From: Clostridiales bacterium UBA1390 | Lineage (GTDB): Bacteria; Bacillota; Clostridia; Lachnospirales; Bianqueaceae | Direction of reading: 5' to 3' | DNA: 12,704 bases | NCBI GenBank assembly: GCA_002305315.1 | Contig: DBQQ01000060.1 | Location: 10,157-22,860, forward strand | Shown here: positions 1-7,649 of the stretch, piece by piece | How the letters are laid out: the number at the start of each line of letters is the position of its first letter | Numbering within the stretch: the stretch's first letter is position 1 | The notes under the pieces: model-generated | The model's input: the letters and a program-made list of their open reading frames with translations, nothing else | What the model was told of the DNA's origin: nothing | Database searches by the model: none | Translations under genes and position numbers: made by a program

Positions 1-25
1 TATAGAAAATTGCTATGCCACGCTT

Positions 26-31
26 ATTATA
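26..31 (-). promoter_or_regulatory. possible -10 box of a gene beyond the left edge
   Basis: On the minus strand there is a TATAAT hexamer reading toward the window start. Seventeen bases upstream, at 49-54, lies TGGATT, a poor -35 (three of six consensus bases). It could start transcription of a gene outside the window and downstream of spoIVA. The AT-rich setting makes chance likely, so this is a weak call. Confidence 0.25.
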
Positions 32-98
32 TCATCTTTTTTCTGAAAAATCCAGTGGATAGCCTCTAAAAATGCAGTGACAAATCATGACATTTCCA

Positions 99-126
99 GG
101 GCTGCCTGCACTCTGCCAGACAGCCC
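99..126 (-). terminator. hairpin after spoIVA, possible terminator
   Basis: Ten-base arms, GGGCTGCCTG at 99-108 and CAGACAGCCC at 117-126, pair perfectly apart from one wobble around an 8-base loop. The hairpin begins about a dozen bases past the spoIVA stop codon. No clear U-tract follows it in the minus direction, so it may be a weak terminator or an mRNA-stabilising stem. The rest of 1-138 shows no gene. Confidence 0.5.
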
Positions 127-138
127 CGAATAGCCTGC

Positions 139-1620
139 CTATATTACAATACAGATCAGATTGCCTCGTCCTTCGTTAATCACCTTCTCCAGCGCGATCT
201 GAAGCTTATTTCTAGCAGCTTCCGGCATTCTGCCTACCTTTCCGCCTAGCCCTTCCTTCACCAGTTCCTGTACAGATCTGCCGAATATTTCTGTCTGCCA
301 GATATCTCCAGACTGCGTGTTCAGATACGTGAGGAAATCCTGGCACTGTTCCTGCGTTCCCACATACGGATTGATTTCTGTCACAACCTGGGTTCTGATG
401 AAATGTACCGAAGGCGCCGTCGCTCTAAGCTGTACACCGTATTTTCCTCCCTGACGAATCACCTGCGGTTCTTCCAGCTCCACATTTTCCATCATAGGCG
501 GCACAATGCCATATCCTCTCTGCATGGCTTCTTTATATGCGGACTCCAGCTTCTCATACTCTTTCTTCGACTTCGCCAGATCTCGGATCGTCAGGATCAT
601 ATCCCGTTCCCCGGCAATCTCGACATCCGTCATCTCGCTAAGCACATCATAAAAAAGATGTTCTTTGAGGACCACTTCTGCCTCAGCTGTCCCCTGGCAC
701 AGGTTCATTCCCTCCCACTGTACCTTTTTAATATACGGATTTTCTCGGATCATCTCCAAAACCGGCGGCAAATCCTTCATCTTGGAAACCTTTTCCGCAC
801 ATCCGCGCAGCATCGTAATCATCGCCTGTTTCACACTATGTTCCGGGCTCAACGTCTCCAGCCAGCCCGGGAAAAACAGTGACAACTGTTTGGCGGGAAA
901 TTCCTGCAAAAGCGCCTGCAAAATCTCTTCAATATCCTCTTTTCTGAGCTCTTTGGCATTGATCGGCAATACCTGTACACCGTATTCTTCTGCCAGCTGT
1001 CCCGCCAGAAGCTTGACCGTTTCCCTCTCGGGATTCACCGAATTGAGCAGTACGATAAACGGTTTTCCCAATGTCTTAAGTTCTTCTATGACACGGCGTT
1101 CTGCCTCCTGATAATCCTCTCTGGGGATATCCGTCACCGTGCCATCCGTAGTAATCACCAATCCTACGGTAGAGTGTTCCGCAATGACCTTGCGCGTTCC
1201 GATCTCCGCTGCCTGTACAAAGGGGATCTCCTCTTCAAACCAGGGCGTCTTCACCATGCGGTTCTCATCATCTTCCATATGGCCGATGGCGCCAGGAACC
1301 ATATATCCCACACAGTCGATCATCTTCGCCTTGAATCGTACCGGTTCTCCATTCTGATCGGCAAACGATACCTCCACCCCTTCATTCGGTATGAATTTCG
1401 GTTCCGTCGTCATGATCGTCTTTCCATTGCTGGACTGGGGGAGCTCGTCAATCGTACGATTCCTCTCATTAGGGTCCTGAATGCCCGGTAGGATCATCAA
1501 TTCCATAAAATTCTTGATGAATGTGGACTTGCCCGTCCGCACCGGCCCCACGCAGCCTATGTATATGGATCCGCCGGTGCGCCCCGCAATATCCTGATAC
1601 AGGTTAAACTCTTCTGCCAT
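139..1620 (-). CDS. spoIVA: stage IV sporulation protein A (spore coat morphogenetic ATPase)
   Basis: SpoIVA is made in the mother cell, binds the forespore membrane, and polymerises using ATP hydrolysis to form the basement layer of the spore coat. The 493-aa product matches the Bacillus subtilis protein (492 aa) along its length from memory. The N-terminus has the RTGG segment and the P-loop GPVRTGKST at residues 25-33. The conserved stretches DELPQS, TIMTTEPKF, AAEIGTRKVI, EHST and TTDGT follow. The C-terminus carries the FGRS segment and ends NEGRGNLICIVI, compared with NEGSGGLIAIIL in B. subtilis. The N-terminal half is the TRAFAC-type NTPase fold, and the extreme C-terminus is the forespore-membrane anchoring region in the family. 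The start is preceded by a modest GTGAGG ribosome site 8 bases away. The gene stands alone, separated from garD by a terminator. In Bacilli the family is transcribed by sigma-E; no convincing sigma-E promoter was found here. Confidence 0.97.
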   Translation of the reverse strand: MAEEFNLYQDIAGRTGGSIYIGCVGPVRTGKSTFIKNFMELMILPGIQDPNERNRTIDELPQSSNGKTIMTTEPKFIPNEGVEVSFADQNGEPVRFKAKMIDCVGYMVPGAIGHMEDDENRMVKTPWFEEEIPFVQAAEIGTRKVIAEHSTVGLVITTDGTVTDIPREDYQEAERRVIEELKTLGKPFIVLLNSVNPERETVKLLAGQLAEEYGVQVLPINAKELRKEDIEEILQALLQEFPAKQLSLFFPGWLETLSPEHSVKQAMITMLRGCAEKVSKMKDLPPVLEMIRENPYIKKVQWEGMNLCQGTAEAEVVLKEHLFYDVLSEMTDVEIAGERDMILTIRDLAKSKKEYEKLESAYKEAMQRGYGIVPPMMENVELEEPQVIRQGGKYGVQLRATAPSVHFIRTQVVTEINPYVGTQEQCQDFLTYLNTQSGDIWQTEIFGRSVQELVKEGLGGKVGRMPEAARNKLQIALEKVINEGRGNLICIVI

Positions 1621-1640
1621 GTCAGCGTCCTCACTTTTTC

Positions 1641-1655
1641 ACAGTATGGTACTGT
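1641..1655. repeat. 15-bp palindrome just upstream of spoIVA
   Basis: A perfect inverted repeat, ACAGTA-TGG-TACTGT, lies 20-35 bases upstream of the spoIVA start codon. It could be an operator. Its minus-strand reading contains CATACTGT, which resembles a sigma-E -10 element, but a start from there would fall inside the ribosome binding site. Its role is unknown. Confidence 0.4.
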
Positions 1656-1700
1656 TACTTTATGAGGATTTTTCGAAAATAGAACCCTTTTCTTTCAATT

Positions 1701-1730
1701 AAAAAAGGCCATTGCCATTTGGCAACAGCC
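1701..1730 (-). terminator. rho-independent terminator of garD
   Basis: Read on the minus strand, a 10-bp stem (GGCTGTTGCC / GGCAATGGCC, two wobble pairs) with loop AAAT is followed directly by six T. It begins 12 bases after the garD stop codon and isolates garD from spoIVA transcription. Confidence 0.9.
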
Positions 1731-1742
1731 TTACCACCGGGA

Positions 1743-3254
1743 TCAGGTAATCGGCGCCGGATTGAAGAAGCAATGATAATTGTATAAATGATGCTTCTCT
1801 GCCCAGGTCTGCTTGCGCCCACTGGCCACATCCACAATAAACTGGAAGAGCTCTGTCCCCACTTCCTCAATCGTGGCATGTCCTGTCGCAATCGTACCCG
1901 CGTTGATATCAATCAGATCCGGCCATTGATTTTTCATATCGGTCCGGGAACATACCTTCACCACGGGAGCCTCCGGCAAACCATAGGGGGTTCCCCGTCC
2001 TGTCATGAATACCTGCAGCGTGATTCCCGAAGCCAACTGAGACGGCCCGCACACGATATCGCTGGCCGGCGTGGCTGCATAGATCAGTCCCTTCTTCGTA
2101 GGACGTTCTGCCGGAGACAGCACTTCTACGATCGGCGCGGTTCCCGACTTCGCAATAGACCCCATGGCCTTTTCCACAATGTTGGACAGACCGCCTTTCT
2201 TGTTGCCCGGCGTCGGATTCGCACTTCTGTCTACGCGGCCTTCCTCCAGATAATGATCGTACCAGAGCATCTCATTAGCCAGTTTCTTGCCGACCTCTTC
2301 ATCCACTGCCCGTTCCGCCAGCAGATAGACGCCATCGCGCACTTCTGTGACCTCAGAGAATAACACCGTAGCCCCTCCGCTGACCAGAAGGTCTGAGGCA
2401 TAACCGGCTGAGGGATTGGCTGTGACTCCAGAAAATGCATCGCTGCCGCCGCACTGCATGCCGATAATCAAGTCGGACAACGGCAGTGTCTCTCTTCTGC
2501 GCTGATCCAGCTTCTTGAGCTTCTTCTCGGCCATGTCCATGATCGCCTGCACCATCACATCAAACCCTTGATAATCCTGCAGCATCAGCACATGCTCCGC
2601 ATCCACCTGATCTGTGATCATATTCGGCTGCAGTTTCTCGCATCCTAGGCCGACGATCATCAGTTCCCCGCCAAAGTTCGGATGCTTGGTCATGTTGGAG
2701 ATCGCTCGAATCGGAATCACCGCTTCCGGCGCGTTAATGGCCACTCCGCAGCCATACGCATGGTTCACGGGTACAACACCATCCACATGGGGATACTTCG
2801 GCAAAAGTTCCTTACGAATCCGATCGACCGCCACATTCAGCACGCCTTCCACACACTGCACTGTGGTGATGATTCCCAGATAGTTTCTGGTTCCCGCATA
2901 TCCCTCTGCATTGCGGTAGCCTTCCCAGGTCGTCACCGGCGGCTTCGGCAGATCCGTTCGGATGTTTGTGGAAAACGTCATGTTTCTGACATCCGGCGGC
3001 ACTGGAAGCCGCAGCATATGTTCGTTGATCCAGCTCCCCTGCGGAATATCATCCAGCGCATAGCCCAATACCACACCGTATCGGCGGATCGGCGCATCCT
3101 TCTTAATATCCTCCAGCGCAATCTTATGTCCCTGCGGAATCTCCTGCCGGGATACGACGCCCTCCATAATCTCTGTTCCTGCCGGAATGGCATGCACTGT
3201 AATCGCCACATTGTCATTCTCTTTGATTTTAATATACAATGGTTCTGTCGCCAT
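1743..3254 (-). CDS. garD: galactarate dehydratase (UxaA/GarD family, SAF domain)
   Basis: GarD (EC 4.2.1.42) dehydrates galactarate (mucate) to 5-keto-4-deoxy-D-glucarate in the cytoplasm. The 503-aa product matches E. coli GarD (523 aa) nearly end to end from memory. An N-terminal SAF domain (about residues 5-85) includes IPQGHK and PQGSWI. The core contains [15 protein letters not shown] (C169), GLGCEKLQP (C205), [17 protein letters not shown] (C268), the run from [34 protein letters not shown] and [10 protein letters not shown]. It ends FNPAPIT, where E. coli has FNPAPVT. This favours galactarate over altronate as substrate. I chose the ATG at 3254 because AAAGGA lies 8 bases upstream and E. 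coli homology begins there. The frame stays open to 3425, but that extension overlaps the divergent promoter and garR and has no family match. The enzyme is metal-dependent in the family. Its product feeds the divergently transcribed pair at 3425-5227. Confidence 0.95.
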   Translation of the reverse strand: MATEPLYIKIKENDNVAITVHAIPAGTEIMEGVVSRQEIPQGHKIALEDIKKDAPIRRYGVVLGYALDDIPQGSWINEHMLRLPVPPDVRNMTFSTNIRTDLPKPPVTTWEGYRNAEGYAGTRNYLGIITTVQCVEGVLNVAVDRIRKELLPKYPHVDGVVPVNHAYGCGVAINAPEAVIPIRAISNMTKHPNFGGELMIVGLGCEKLQPNMITDQVDAEHVLMLQDYQGFDVMVQAIMDMAEKKLKKLDQRRRETLPLSDLIIGMQCGGSDAFSGVTANPSAGYASDLLVSGGATVLFSEVTEVRDGVYLLAERAVDEEVGKKLANEMLWYDHYLEEGRVDRSANPTPGNKKGGLSNIVEKAMGSIAKSGTAPIVEVLSPAERPTKKGLIYAATPASDIVCGPSQLASGITLQVFMTGRGTPYGLPEAPVVKVCSRTDMKNQWPDLIDINAGTIATGHATIEEVGTELFQFIVDVASGRKQTWAEKHHLYNYHCFFNPAPIT

Positions 3255-3287
3255 AGATTCCATCCTTTCCTTCATCGAATTATCTTT

Positions 3288-3293
3288 ATTATA
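3288..3293 (-). promoter_or_regulatory. candidate garD -10 box
   Basis: TATAAT on the minus strand would start transcription about 27 bases upstream of the garD ATG. The matching -35 position (3311-3316, ATAGAT) is poor. If this is the promoter, it probably depends on an activator; the repeats at 3298-3340 lie where such a protein would bind. Confidence 0.45.
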
Positions 3294-3297
3294 CAGC

Positions 3298-3340
3298 AAA
3301 TCTTCCAAAAATCTATACCCTACGCGAAATTTTCCAAAAA
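3298..3340. repeat. two 14-bp direct repeats, 29 bp apart, upstream of garD
   Basis: AAATCTTCCAAAAA (3298-3311) and AAATTTTCCAAAAA (3327-3340) differ at one base and start 29 bp apart, close to three helical turns. They cover the -35 area of the candidate garD promoter and end just before the garR -35. They could be binding sites for an activator of the divergent operon. A-tract bending or chance in AT-rich DNA is the alternative. Confidence 0.35.
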
Positions 3341-3341
3341 A

Positions 3342-3354
3342 GTTCTTGAAGAAC
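3342..3354. promoter_or_regulatory. 13-bp palindrome over the garR -35
   Basis: GTTCTT-G-AAGAAC is a perfect palindrome around one central base. It includes the -35 hexamer TTGAAG (3346-3351), so a bound protein would block RNA polymerase. Which regulator family would bind is not evident. Confidence 0.4.
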
Positions 3355-3374
3355 ATCAAAAATTGCCCTATAAT
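3346..3374 (+). promoter_or_regulatory. sigma-A promoter of garR and the aldolase gene
   Basis: TTGAAG (3346-3351), a 17-base spacer and a perfect TATAAT (3369-3374) predict a start near 3381. This leaves a leader of about 44 bases before garR. The -35 sits in one palindrome and the start site in another, as expected for a repressed catabolic promoter. Confidence 0.8.
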
Positions 3375-3383
3375 GACTGTAGC

Positions 3384-3398
3384 TGGACAGTTTGTCCA
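3384..3398. promoter_or_regulatory. operator-like palindrome at the garR start site
   Basis: TGGACA-GTT-TGTCCA is a perfect 15-bp inverted repeat immediately after the -10 box. Its position fits a repressor operator. GntR-type and IclR/KdgR-type regulators of sugar-acid genes use sites of this general size, but no regulator gene is in the window, so the family is not assigned. Confidence 0.55.
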
Positions 3399-3424
3399 AG
3401 TGAAGATTCTGAAGGAGGAGTACA

Positions 3425-4315
3425 ATGAAAGTAGGATTTATTGGATTAGGTATCATGGGAAAGCCCATGAGCAAGAATCTGATTAAAGCAGGCTATGACC
3501 TGGTTGTATTTAACCGCAGCAAGGCCGCGCAGGAAGAGGTTGCCGCATGCGGCGCTGCTTCCGCAGAAAGCATTGCTTCTTTAGCTTCTCAGTGTGATGT
3601 TATCATAACCATGTTGCCCAATTCTCCCAATGTACGGGAAGTGGCTCTGGCTGAGGATGGTATCATCGCTGCCGCAAAACCGGGTACTGTCGTTATTGAT
3701 ATGAGCTCGATTGATCCGGTAGAAAGCAAGGCCATTGGCGCCGCTCTGGCAGAAAAGGATATTGAACTGATGGATGCTCCCGTATCCGGAGGCGAGCCCA
3801 AGGCGATTGATGGCACCCTTTCCGTCATGGTTGGCGGCAAGAAAGAAACCTTTGATCGTTTTTATGATCTTTTGATGCATATGGCTGCATCGGTCGTATA
3901 TGTCGGTGAACTGGGTTCCGGTAATATCGCCAAGTTGGCCAATCAGATCATCGTCGCATCCAATATCGCAGCGGTTGCGGAAGCCCTCACCTTTGCGACC
4001 AAGGCCGGGGCTGATCCTGAACTTGTGTACCAGGCCATCCGTGGGGGTCTGGCTGGTTCCACCGTCATGGATGCCAAGGCGCCTATGATGATGGATCGTA
4101 ATTTCAAACCCGGTTTCCGGATTGAGCTGCACATCAAGGATCTGAATAATGCGCTGAATGCTGCCCATGCCATCAGTTCTCCTGTGCCTATTACCGCACA
4201 AATGATGGAGATCATGCAGGCTGTCAAGGCGGATGGCCACGAGAAGGAAGACCATTCCGGCATGCTGCATTATTACGAGAAGATTGCTAACGTAACCGTC
4301 GAACACAAGAAATAA
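3425..4315 (+). CDS. garR: 2-hydroxy-3-oxopropionate (tartronate semialdehyde) reductase
   Basis: GarR (EC 1.1.1.60) reduces tartronate semialdehyde to D-glycerate, the last step before glycerate phosphorylation in galactarate/glucarate breakdown. The 296-aa product follows E. coli GarR closely from memory. It has the Rossmann motif GLGIMGKP at residues 7-14, then [15 protein letters not shown], the substrate-binding [22 protein letters not shown] at 117-138, the catalytic-lysine segment KLANQ (K170), the stretch [18 protein letters not shown], and [14 protein letters not shown]. Asn-Arg-Ser after the second beta strand (residues 30-32) hints at NADPH, which is inference. GAAGGAGGAG just upstream of the ATG is a very strong ribosome site. 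The gene is first in a two-gene operon, with the aldolase gene starting 18 bases after its stop, and is divergent from garD. No glycerate kinase is in the window. Confidence 0.95.
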   Translation: MKVGFIGLGIMGKPMSKNLIKAGYDLVVFNRSKAAQEEVAACGAASAESIASLASQCDVIITMLPNSPNVREVALAEDGIIAAAKPGTVVIDMSSIDPVESKAIGAALAEKDIELMDAPVSGGEPKAIDGTLSVMVGGKKETFDRFYDLLMHMAASVVYVGELGSGNIAKLANQIIVASNIAAVAEALTFATKAGADPELVYQAIRGGLAGSTVMDAKAPMMMDRNFKPGFRIELHIKDLNNALNAAHAISSPVPITAQMMEIMQAVKADGHEKEDHSGMLHYYEKIANVTVEHKK

Positions 4316-4333
4316 AAGAAAGGGAGTCTACAC

Positions 4334-5227
4334 ATGTTTAAGCCCTATGGCATTATTCCACCGATTATTACCCCTTTCACCGAGGATGGCAAGTTCAATG
4401 AACCCGTTTTCCGCAAGATGGTAAACCATCTGATCGAAGAAGGCGTGCATGGCGTTTTTCCTTTAGGAACTACAGGGGAGTTCTACGCTTTTTCTGAGGA
4501 AGAGGTTCGTTATATCTTAGAGGTCTGCAAAGACGAAGTAGCGGGACGTGTTCCGGTCTATGCCGGTGCTAACCACATCACCACACGCGGTACCATTCGT
4601 CTGGTACACATCGCCGAGGAAGTAGGAGTCGATGCTGTATCTGTTCTGACTCCCATGTTTGTCTCTCAGACACAGCCCGAGGTCTATGCCTTCTACAAGT
4701 CCGTGGCAGAGAGCACATCGTTGCCGGTGATTGTCTATAATAATAAGCCGAAAACCAATGTCACGGTGACACCGGAAACCATTGCCAAGCTGGCAGAGAT
4801 CCCGAATATCGTAGGTGTAAAGGATAGTACGGGAGATTTCACCAATACCGAGGAGTATATCCGTCTTACCCGTGGCAACGATCATTTCCACGTGCTTTTG
4901 GGCCGGGATACTCTGATCCATGCTGGACTCTGTTACGGTGCTGCCGGCGCTATTGCTTCCTGTGCCAACGTAGCCCCCCGAATCGCCGCCGATATTTATG
5001 ACAAGTATATGGCTGGCGATATCGCCGGATCCCTCGAGGCGCAGTTTACCTTAGCGCCATTGCGGATCGCCTGTAATATGGGTACTTTCCCTGCGGTAAT
5101 CAAGGAAGGGCTCGTCATGCAGGGCTTCCCTGTCGGCAAGTGTTTGGAACCTATCGCAGAATTGACCTCAACCGAAAAAGAAAAACTGCGTCAGGTTTTA
5201 CAGGATATGGGCCTCTTACATCATTGA
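4334..5227 (+). CDS. dihydrodipicolinate-synthase-family aldolase/lyase, probably for 5-keto-4-deoxyglucarate
   Basis: This 297-aa protein is a class I (Schiff-base) TIM-barrel enzyme of the DapA/NAL family. Visible are the phosphate-loop-like GTTGE at 45-49, Tyr135 in IVYNN, and the Schiff-base Lys163 in GVKDSTGDF. It is unlikely to be true DapA. The DapA motif YN-x-P-x-R-T-G is replaced by YNNKPKTN, so the arginine that holds aspartate semialdehyde becomes Lys140. The residue after GTTGE is Phe rather than Ser. From its place after garR I infer that it cleaves 5-keto-4-deoxy-D-glucarate to pyruvate and tartronate semialdehyde, the job of the unrelated HpcH-type GarL in E. coli. A dehydratase giving 2-oxoglutarate semialdehyde is the main alternative, but that would leave GarR without a substrate. 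The ribosome site AAAGGGAG lies 7 bases upstream. Confidence 0.8.
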   Translation: MFKPYGIIPPIITPFTEDGKFNEPVFRKMVNHLIEEGVHGVFPLGTTGEFYAFSEEEVRYILEVCKDEVAGRVPVYAGANHITTRGTIRLVHIAEEVGVDAVSVLTPMFVSQTQPEVYAFYKSVAESTSLPVIVYNNKPKTNVTVTPETIAKLAEIPNIVGVKDSTGDFTNTEEYIRLTRGNDHFHVLLGRDTLIHAGLCYGAAGAIASCANVAPRIAADIYDKYMAGDIAGSLEAQFTLAPLRIACNMGTFPAVIKEGLVMQGFPVGKCLEPIAELTSTEKEKLRQVLQDMGLLHH

Positions 5228-5238
5228 TGAAAATCATA

Positions 5239-5272
5239 GGGAGCTGTCTCACAGGAGACAGCCCCTTTTTTT
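5239..5272 (+). terminator. rho-independent terminator of the garR operon
   Basis: The stem GCTGTCTC / GAGACAGC is extended by GGG / CCC across one bulged A. It has the 4-base loop ACAG and seven T downstream. It starts 11 bases after the aldolase stop, and its T-tract touches the stop codon of the converging gene at 5271. The hairpin may also stop minus-strand transcription, though no T-run follows on that side. Confidence 0.92.
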
Positions 5273-5663
5273 ATTCTGCCGACACGCTCCCTGCCGGAAT
5301 ACTCTTTACCCCAAAGACGAAATACAGGATATGAAATACCCAGACGCCCGCCAATACGATCTGCCCCACCGGGACTCTGCCCATCATCACGAAGCCGATA
5401 CTCATCAGTATCGTCACCATGACCATGATCCGAATCTTGGTCTTCCAGGTCATACCTTCCCCTTTCACATACGTCTCCAGATTGTTTTTATACAGTTTGG
5501 TATGGATAAACCACTGATGCAGCCGCTCTGAACTTTTCGCGAAACAAAACGCGGCAAATAACAGAAACGGAAACGCCGGCAAGAGCGGCAGTACGGCTCC
5601 TACTGCTCCTACACCCAGACTGATACAACCTAACACCACAAAAATCGCCTTCTTAATTTTCAT
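5271..5663 (-). CDS. YbaN/DUF454 family inner-membrane protein
   Basis: This small 130-aa integral membrane protein belongs to the DUF454 (YbaN) family and has no established function. Hydrophobic segments lie at about residues 6-27, 29-44, 77-95 and 97-117. The family-typical stretches are LPLLPAFPFLLFAAFCFAKSS (24-44) followed by ERLHQWFIHTKLY. I chose the ATG at 5663 because GGGAGGAG lies 4 bases upstream and the family match begins at MKIKKAIF. The frame is open further upstream to 5756, but that part overlaps the ygbA-like gene and adds nothing family-like. The start overlaps the end of the preceding gene by 11 bases, so it is last in the four-gene exporter operon. A role in heme or metal handling with the ABC pair is only a guess from context. 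Confidence 0.85.
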   Translation of the reverse strand: MKIKKAIFVVLGCISLGVGAVGAVLPLLPAFPFLLFAAFCFAKSSERLHQWFIHTKLYKNNLETYVKGEGMTWKTKIRIMVMVTILMSIGFVMMGRVPVGQIVLAGVWVFHILYFVFGVKSIPAGSVSAE

Positions 5664-5994
5664 TGGACTCCTCCCATTGCTTCTTTTCTTTTTGAGTTTC
5701 CACCACATGCCGAATCGCCATGACCGGATGATGAAAAAGCATCCGCGGCCCGGCATACCGCATCACCCGGCGAATCTGTTCTCGCATATCCGGTTTATAA
5801 CAATGCACTTTGCAATTCGAACAGAAGGACTTTGTCTCCATGAAGGGACAGTGATCTACCCGTGCATTCGCATAGGCCAAAAGGGCTGCGCATTCAGCGC
5901 ATAACTTCTTCGTATGATGATTCCCCCTACAATACAAACGAATCATCTGCTCTACGACTTCCTTTTCTTTCTGTCTCTTACTTCCCACATCCAT
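5653..5994 (-). CDS. YgbA-like nitrous-oxide-stimulated promoter family protein
   Basis: This 113-aa soluble protein matches the YgbA family (nitrous oxide-stimulated promoter). In enteric bacteria YgbA is induced by the NO-sensing repressor NsrR and linked to growth under nitrosative stress; its biochemistry is not settled. Seven cysteines are seen: C22, C32-x2-C35, C49, and C58-x2-C61-x3-C65. The pattern suggests an Fe-S cluster or zinc site. The N-terminal EKEVVEQMIRLYCRG and the later MRYAGPRMLFHHPVMAIRH are family-like. The ATG shares one base with the stop of the upstream ABC gene (TGATG), with GGGAG about 9 bases upstream inside that gene, so translation is coupled. It links the CydDC-like exporter to reactive-nitrogen or metal chemistry. 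Confidence 0.82.
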   Translation of the reverse strand: MDVGSKRQKEKEVVEQMIRLYCRGNHHTKKLCAECAALLAYANARVDHCPFMETKSFCSNCKVHCYKPDMREQIRRVMRYAGPRMLFHHPVMAIRHVVETQKEKKQWEESNEN

Positions 5995-7649
5995 CAGCTC
6001 AGTCTCCCGTTCTCTACCGAATATACGGTATCCGCGATGCGCATCGTAGACGGACGATGCGATACTAACACGACCGTCTTCTCCTTCTCCTCTTTTAGAG
6101 ATTTCAGGATCACGGATTCATTCAAACTGTCCAGATTACTCGTGGGTTCATCCAGCAAGATCAGCGGGGCATTATGCAGAAAGGCTCTGGCAACTCCCAG
6201 TCGCTGCCTCTCCCCACCGGACAGCGTAGATCCCAATTCTCCCACCATGGTCTCATATCCCTTGGGCAACGAGAGTATGAAATCATGTACCGCTGCCTTC
6301 TTACAGGCTTCTTCGATCTCTTCTCTCGTGGCGTCCCATTTGGCCACACGCAGATTATTCTCAATGCTGTCATGAAAGAGCTGTGTTTCCTGCGTCACAT
6401 AACTCTCCATCTTCCGCAGACTTTTTGTTCGGATCTCCTGAATCGGTGTTTCGGAAATGCGGATCACACCTTGTTCGGTGTCCCAGAATCGCATCAGAAG
6501 TTTTAACAGCGTGGATTTACCGCTGCCAGAGGGGCCCGAAATCCCCGTGATCTGCCCCTTACAAATCTCCATGTTCATATGTTGAAGAATGGTATCCTGA
6601 TCATAGGCAAAGCTCACATCTTCCACACGAGCCCCCGTGAAAATCGCATCCTTGCCCGTCTCTACTTCCTGCACCTGAGGCTCTTCTTCCAGAATATCCA
6701 GCACTCGGTCTCCGGCCGCCAGTGTCTGCGCTAAACCACTGCCCAGATTCGCCACCGCGAGTACCGGGCCAAATGAAGAGGCCATCGTAATCACAGGAAT
6801 CAGGACGCCTTCAAACCCGATACTGCCCTGTTGATACAGTAGTCCTTCCACCAGGAGCATCACCAGTGTGAAAAACAGAATCAGGAATCCCGTGACCGCG
6901 CTGCTGAGACCGCCCTGCCGCTTCACCTCTTCCTCGTTCTCCGACATCTTCTGTGTGCGGATTCCGATCTGCTCTCCTCTCTCCTGCCCCATATCATACT
7001 GCAGAATCTCCCGCAGGCCGCGCAGACTATCCATGAAATATGCATTCATATCGCCAAACTCCGCACGGAAAGCATCTCCGCTCCGTCTCGTCCTTCGAGA
7101 GATGACATACGGTACCAGGACTCCCACCACGGCATACCCCACCAGCGCCACCAGAGCCAGTGCCCCATGGAAGGATCCGATAAAGATCAGCATAAGAAGG
7201 GAAACGATCACCGCAATGCAGCAGGGTGAAATCGTGTGCGCATAAAACACTTCCAACAGCTCGATATCGCTGGTGATGATGGAAATCAGGTTTCCTCTAT
7301 CTCGTCCTTCCAGCTTCGCCGGCGCCAGTTTTCGCAGTGCGCCAAAAACGCGGTCTCGGATCAGCGCCAGGAGCTTAAAGGCAATATAGTGATTACAGGC
7401 CTGTTCTGCATACCGCAGAAATCCTCTTGCCACGGCGAACAGAAGGACGCAGGAAAATACGGTTCCCAGCGCGATTCCCGCCGGATTTTCCAAAACTTCC
7501 AACAACGCAAATCCGCCGAAGACTGTGATGAGAATCGCCGTTAAAAATCCCGCAACACCCATCAGAATCGCCAAAATCATAAAGGGTGCCAGTGGCTTTA
7601 CCAGGCCGATGAGACTGCCCATGATCTTCGCTGAACTTCTGTGCTTCAT
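5994..7649 (-). CDS. CydC-like ABC exporter half-transporter (fused membrane and ATPase domains)
   Basis: This 551-aa subunit is an N-terminal six-helix membrane domain (about 15-300) fused to an ATPase. The membrane part has the CydC-type segment from RYAEQACNHYIAFKLLA through LAPAKLEGRDRGNLIS and SDIELLEVFYAHTISP (79-142). The ATPase has Walker A GPSGSGKST at 372-380, Q-loop Gln420, signature LSGGE at 476-480, Walker B LILLDEPT with catalytic Glu501, and switch His531. All of these are canonical. It would pair with the CydD-like product of the overlapping upstream gene (shared ATGA, 4 bases) as a heterodimer. E. coli CydDC is needed for cytochrome bd assembly and has been linked to thiol export and to heme. 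No cydAB is in this window, so the substrate here is open: heme, thiols or a small toxic molecule. I leave the symbol blank because function may differ in a presumed anaerobe. Confidence 0.88.
   Translation of the reverse strand: MKHRSSAKIMGSLIGLVKPLAPFMILAILMGVAGFLTAILITVFGGFALLEVLENPAGIALGTVFSCVLLFAVARGFLRYAEQACNHYIAFKLLALIRDRVFGALRKLAPAKLEGRDRGNLISIITSDIELLEVFYAHTISPCCIAVIVSLLMLIFIGSFHGALALVALVGYAVVGVLVPYVISRRTRRSGDAFRAEFGDMNAYFMDSLRGLREILQYDMGQERGEQIGIRTQKMSENEEEVKRQGGLSSAVTGFLILFFTLVMLLVEGLLYQQGSIGFEGVLIPVITMASSFGPVLAVANLGSGLAQTLAAGDRVLDILEEEPQVQEVETGKDAIFTGARVEDVSFAYDQDTILQHMNMEICKGQITGISGPSGSGKSTLLKLLMRFWDTEQGVIRISETPIQEIRTKSLRKMESYVTQETQLFHDSIENNLRVAKWDATREEIEEACKKAAVHDFILSLPKGYETMVGELGSTLSGGERQRLGVARAFLHNAPLILLDEPTSNLDSLNESVILKSLKEEKEKTVVLVSHRPSTMRIADTVYSVENGRLS

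Noticed and set aside
403..882. Plus-strand open frames inside spoIVA
   Set aside because: The translations are basic and histidine-rich, as expected for reverse-strand shadows of a conserved gene. Similar frames opposite garD, the ABC genes and the radical SAM gene were dropped for the same reason.
1641..1648. Sigma-E -10 element (CATACTGT) for spoIVA
   Set aside because: The hexamer matches fairly well, but no -35 lies at the right distance and transcription would begin within the ribosome binding site.
3255..3425. 57-residue N-terminal extension of garD to an ATG at 3425
   Set aside because: It would overlap garR, read through the divergent promoter, and has no resemblance to GarD, which begins at the start with a good ribosome site at 3254.
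3581..4306. Long open frame (241 codons) antisense to garR
   Set aside because: The strand opposite garR is open, but the translation is rich in His, Gly and Ile with no family features and no ribosome site; garR itself is unambiguous.
5664..5756. Upstream extension of the YbaN-like gene
   Set aside because: The extra 31 residues overlap the ygbA-like gene and precede a start that already has a strong GGAGGAG ribosome site.
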